From Streptomyces silvae (GTDB lineage: Bacteria > Actinomycetota > Actinomycetes > Streptomycetales > Streptomycetaceae): a DNA stretch of 64,000 nt. Position 1 is the first letter of the stretch; the number at the start of each line of letters is the position of its first letter. A program made the position numbers and the translations under genes. Of this stretch, positions 62,747 through 64,000 are shown piece after piece. The stretch lies in assembly GCF_016745505.1 (NCBI RefSeq), contig NZ_JAERUC010000207.1:1-64000 (forward strand). Reading direction: 5' to 3'. Below the pieces are notes generated by a model, which was given only the letters and a program-made list of their open reading frames with translations, searched no databases and was not told the origin of the DNA.

Positions 62747-64000
62747 GCGGATCCTTGGGAGATGAGGGTGAGGAACGCGTCCTCCAGGCGGCGGTGCGGC
62801 CCGACACCCGTCACCGGCACGTCGAGACGGACCAGTTCGGCGACCAGCTGTGACGCGGTGGCGCCGTCGAGGCGGACCAGCAGGCCGTGGCCGTCGTCGA
62901 GACGGACGGCGGAGCCGATGCCCTGGAGCGCGGCCACCTTGTCCACGAGCGGTTCGGTCACCTCGGCACCGGTGGTGACGAGCAGCATGTCGCCGGAGCC
63001 GGTGATCTCTGCGACCGGGCCGGCCTGGACGAGCTGCCCCCGGTCCATGACCACCAGGTGGGTGCAGGACTGTTCGACCTCGGAGAGGAGGTGGCTGGAG
63101 ACGATCACGGTCCGGCCGCCGGCCGCGTACCGGATCATCACGTCCCGCATCTCGCGGATCTGGGGCGGGTCGAGTCCGTTGGTCGGTTCGTCGAGGATGA
63201 GGAGGTCCGGCATGCCGAGCATGGCCTGGGCGATGGCGAGCCGCTGCCGCATGCCCTGGGAGTAGGTGCGTACGGCGCGGGCCAGGGCGTCGCCGAGTCC
63301 GGCGATCTCCAGGGCCTCGTCGATGTGGGCGTCCTCGGCGGGCCGCCCGGTGGCCTGCCAGTACAGCTCCAGGTTGGAGCGGCCCGACAGGTGCGGGAGG
63401 AAGCCGGCGCCTTCGACGAAGGAGCCGACCCGGGACAGCACGGGCGCCCCGGGGCGGATCGCGTGCCCGAAGACACGGATCTCACCGGCGTCGGGGGTGA
63501 TGAGCCCCATCAGCATGCGCAGGGTGGTGGTCTTGCCGGCGCCGTTCGGTCCGAGGAGGCCGAGGACCTGCCCCTTCTCGACGCGGAAGCCCAGGTCGCG
63601 CACGGCGTACCGGTCGGCGGACTTCGCGTACTTCTTGGAGAGCCCGGTGATCTGCAGCGGTACGCCGGTCAGCGCCGGGTCGGGGGCGGGGGTGGCGGTG
63701 CGCCGGCGCGCGGTGAGCAGGAGGGCGGCGGCGATGACGAGCCCGGCCGCCGGGAGCCCCCAGGTCCACCAGGGCATGGTGGCCGCCGCGGTCTTCACGG
63801 CGGGTGCCGTGGGGACGGTCAGGGGTCCGTCGAGGGAGACGGTGTACGTCGCGGGCTCGGCCCGTGAGGCGTACGCGAGGTCGGTCGCGGAGAGCACGAC
63901 ACGGAGGGTGTGCCCGGCCTCGACCTCGTGGTCGACGGCGGGCAGGGTCAGCTCGACCGGCTTGCCCTGTTCCTCGGGGGTGATGCGGTACGGCGCGACC
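62743..64000 (-). CDS. ABC ATPase fused behind a hydrolase-type C-terminal domain (5' end outside window)
   Basis: Only the C-terminal part of about 419 residues is visible. The first 70 or so residues (VAPYRITPEEQGKPVEL ... TLRVVLSATDLAYA ... AEPATYTVSL) look like the galactose-binding-like C-terminal domain of CocE/X-Pro dipeptidyl-peptidase (S15) hydrolases. Then one membrane helix (MPWWTWGLPAAGLVIAAALL) and an Arg-rich stop-transfer follow. A complete ABC cassette ends the protein: LLGPNGAGKTTTLRMLMG, YSQGMRQRLAIAQAML, LLILDEPTNGLD and IVSSHLL. The stop overlaps the permease gene. A hydrolase joined by a membrane helix to an ABC ATPase is unusual; the frame is open across the junction. 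Confidence 0.82.
   Translation of the reverse strand, partial: VAPYRITPEEQGKPVELTLPAVDHEVEAGHTLRVVLSATDLAYASRAEPATYTVSLDGPLTVPTAPAVKTAAATMPWWTWGLPAAGLVIAAALLLTARRRTATPAPDPALTGVPLQITGLSKKYAKSADRYAVRDLGFRVEKGQVLGLLGPNGAGKTTTLRMLMGLITPDAGEIRVFGHAIRPGAPVLSRVGSFVEGAGFLPHLSGRSNLELYWQATGRPAEDAHIDEALEIAGLGDALARAVRTYSQGMRQRLAIAQAMLGMPDLLILDEPTNGLDPPQIREMRDVMIRYAAGGRTVIVSSHLLSEVEQSCTHLVVMDRGQLVQAGPVAEITGSGDMLLVTTGAEVTEPLVDKVAALQGIGSAVRLDDGHGLLVRLDGATASQLVAELVRLDVPVTGVGPHRRLEDAFLTLISQGSA

Overview
The window is high-GC chromosomal DNA from an actinomycete, almost certainly a Streptomyces. The support is third-position GC bias in every real gene, frequent GTG and TTG starts, 4-bp ATGA/GTGA start-stop overlaps, and several Streptomyces-typical blocks: the csnR-csnK chitosan-oligosaccharide operon, the dynAB dynamin pair, an SsbB-type paralogue, and a LAETG/thioester surface protein. 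About 51 protein genes and one tRNA gene are supported. There is no CRISPR array, insertion sequence, integrase or natural-product gene cluster.

Layout. 0-4 kb (minus strand): the start of an allantoicase gene, a LysR regulator, a small membrane protein, the 4-alpha-glucanotransferase malQ, and a small repeat protein that abuts malQ. 4.4-7.4 kb: a large secreted GH84-type hexosaminidase-like protein, then an intergenic tandem repeat. 7.6-9.5 kb: an HNH endonuclease and a mechanosensitive channel. 9.6-16.5 kb: csnR-E-F-G-H-K, with a CsnR-type operator and promoter in front. 16.8-27.9 kb: a seven-gene signalling operon (glnX, glnH, a coiled-coil protein, pknG, a PP2C phosphatase, a VWA protein and an FHA protein). 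28-35.6 kb: glbO-type haemoglobin, two giant FtsX-type permeases and their ATPase. 35.6-44.6 kb (minus): a conserved unknown, a thioesterase, ettA, a sortase-anchored thioester protein, ssbB and dynBA. 44.9 kb: tRNA-Arg(TCT). 45-50.3 kb: a duplicated-motif lipoprotein, an FMN reductase with a divergent XRE regulator, an MFS exporter with its ArsR-type regulator, and a HAD phosphatase. 50.4-52.4 kb: a phosphoribosyltransferase-hydrolase fusion and a GNAT acetyltransferase. 52.7-57.8 kb: an L-rhamnose-type ABC importer with rhamnose mutarotase, preceded by two TGAA-n4-TTCA palindromes. 57.8-64 kb (minus): a six-repeat protein paired with a leucine-rich-repeat protein, a YfbK-like VWA lipoprotein, an ABC-2-type permease, and an ABC ATPase fused behind a hydrolase-type domain and a membrane segment.

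Working together. The csn genes form one pathway: CsnEFG import glucosamine oligosaccharides, a kinase and a GH4 hydrolase process them in the cytoplasm, and CsnR represses the operon. No ATPase is encoded there, which fits the known dependence on MsiK. In the 17-28 kb operon an amino-acid sensor pair (GlnX/GlnH) sits with kinase PknG, an opposing PP2C phosphatase and an FHA phosphopeptide reader. The kinase, the phosphatase and the reader all begin with zinc-ribbon pairs, which suggests they assemble on a common partner. I regard this extended PknG module as the most interesting system here. The rha genes import and epimerise rhamnose, but no catabolic enzymes lie in the window.
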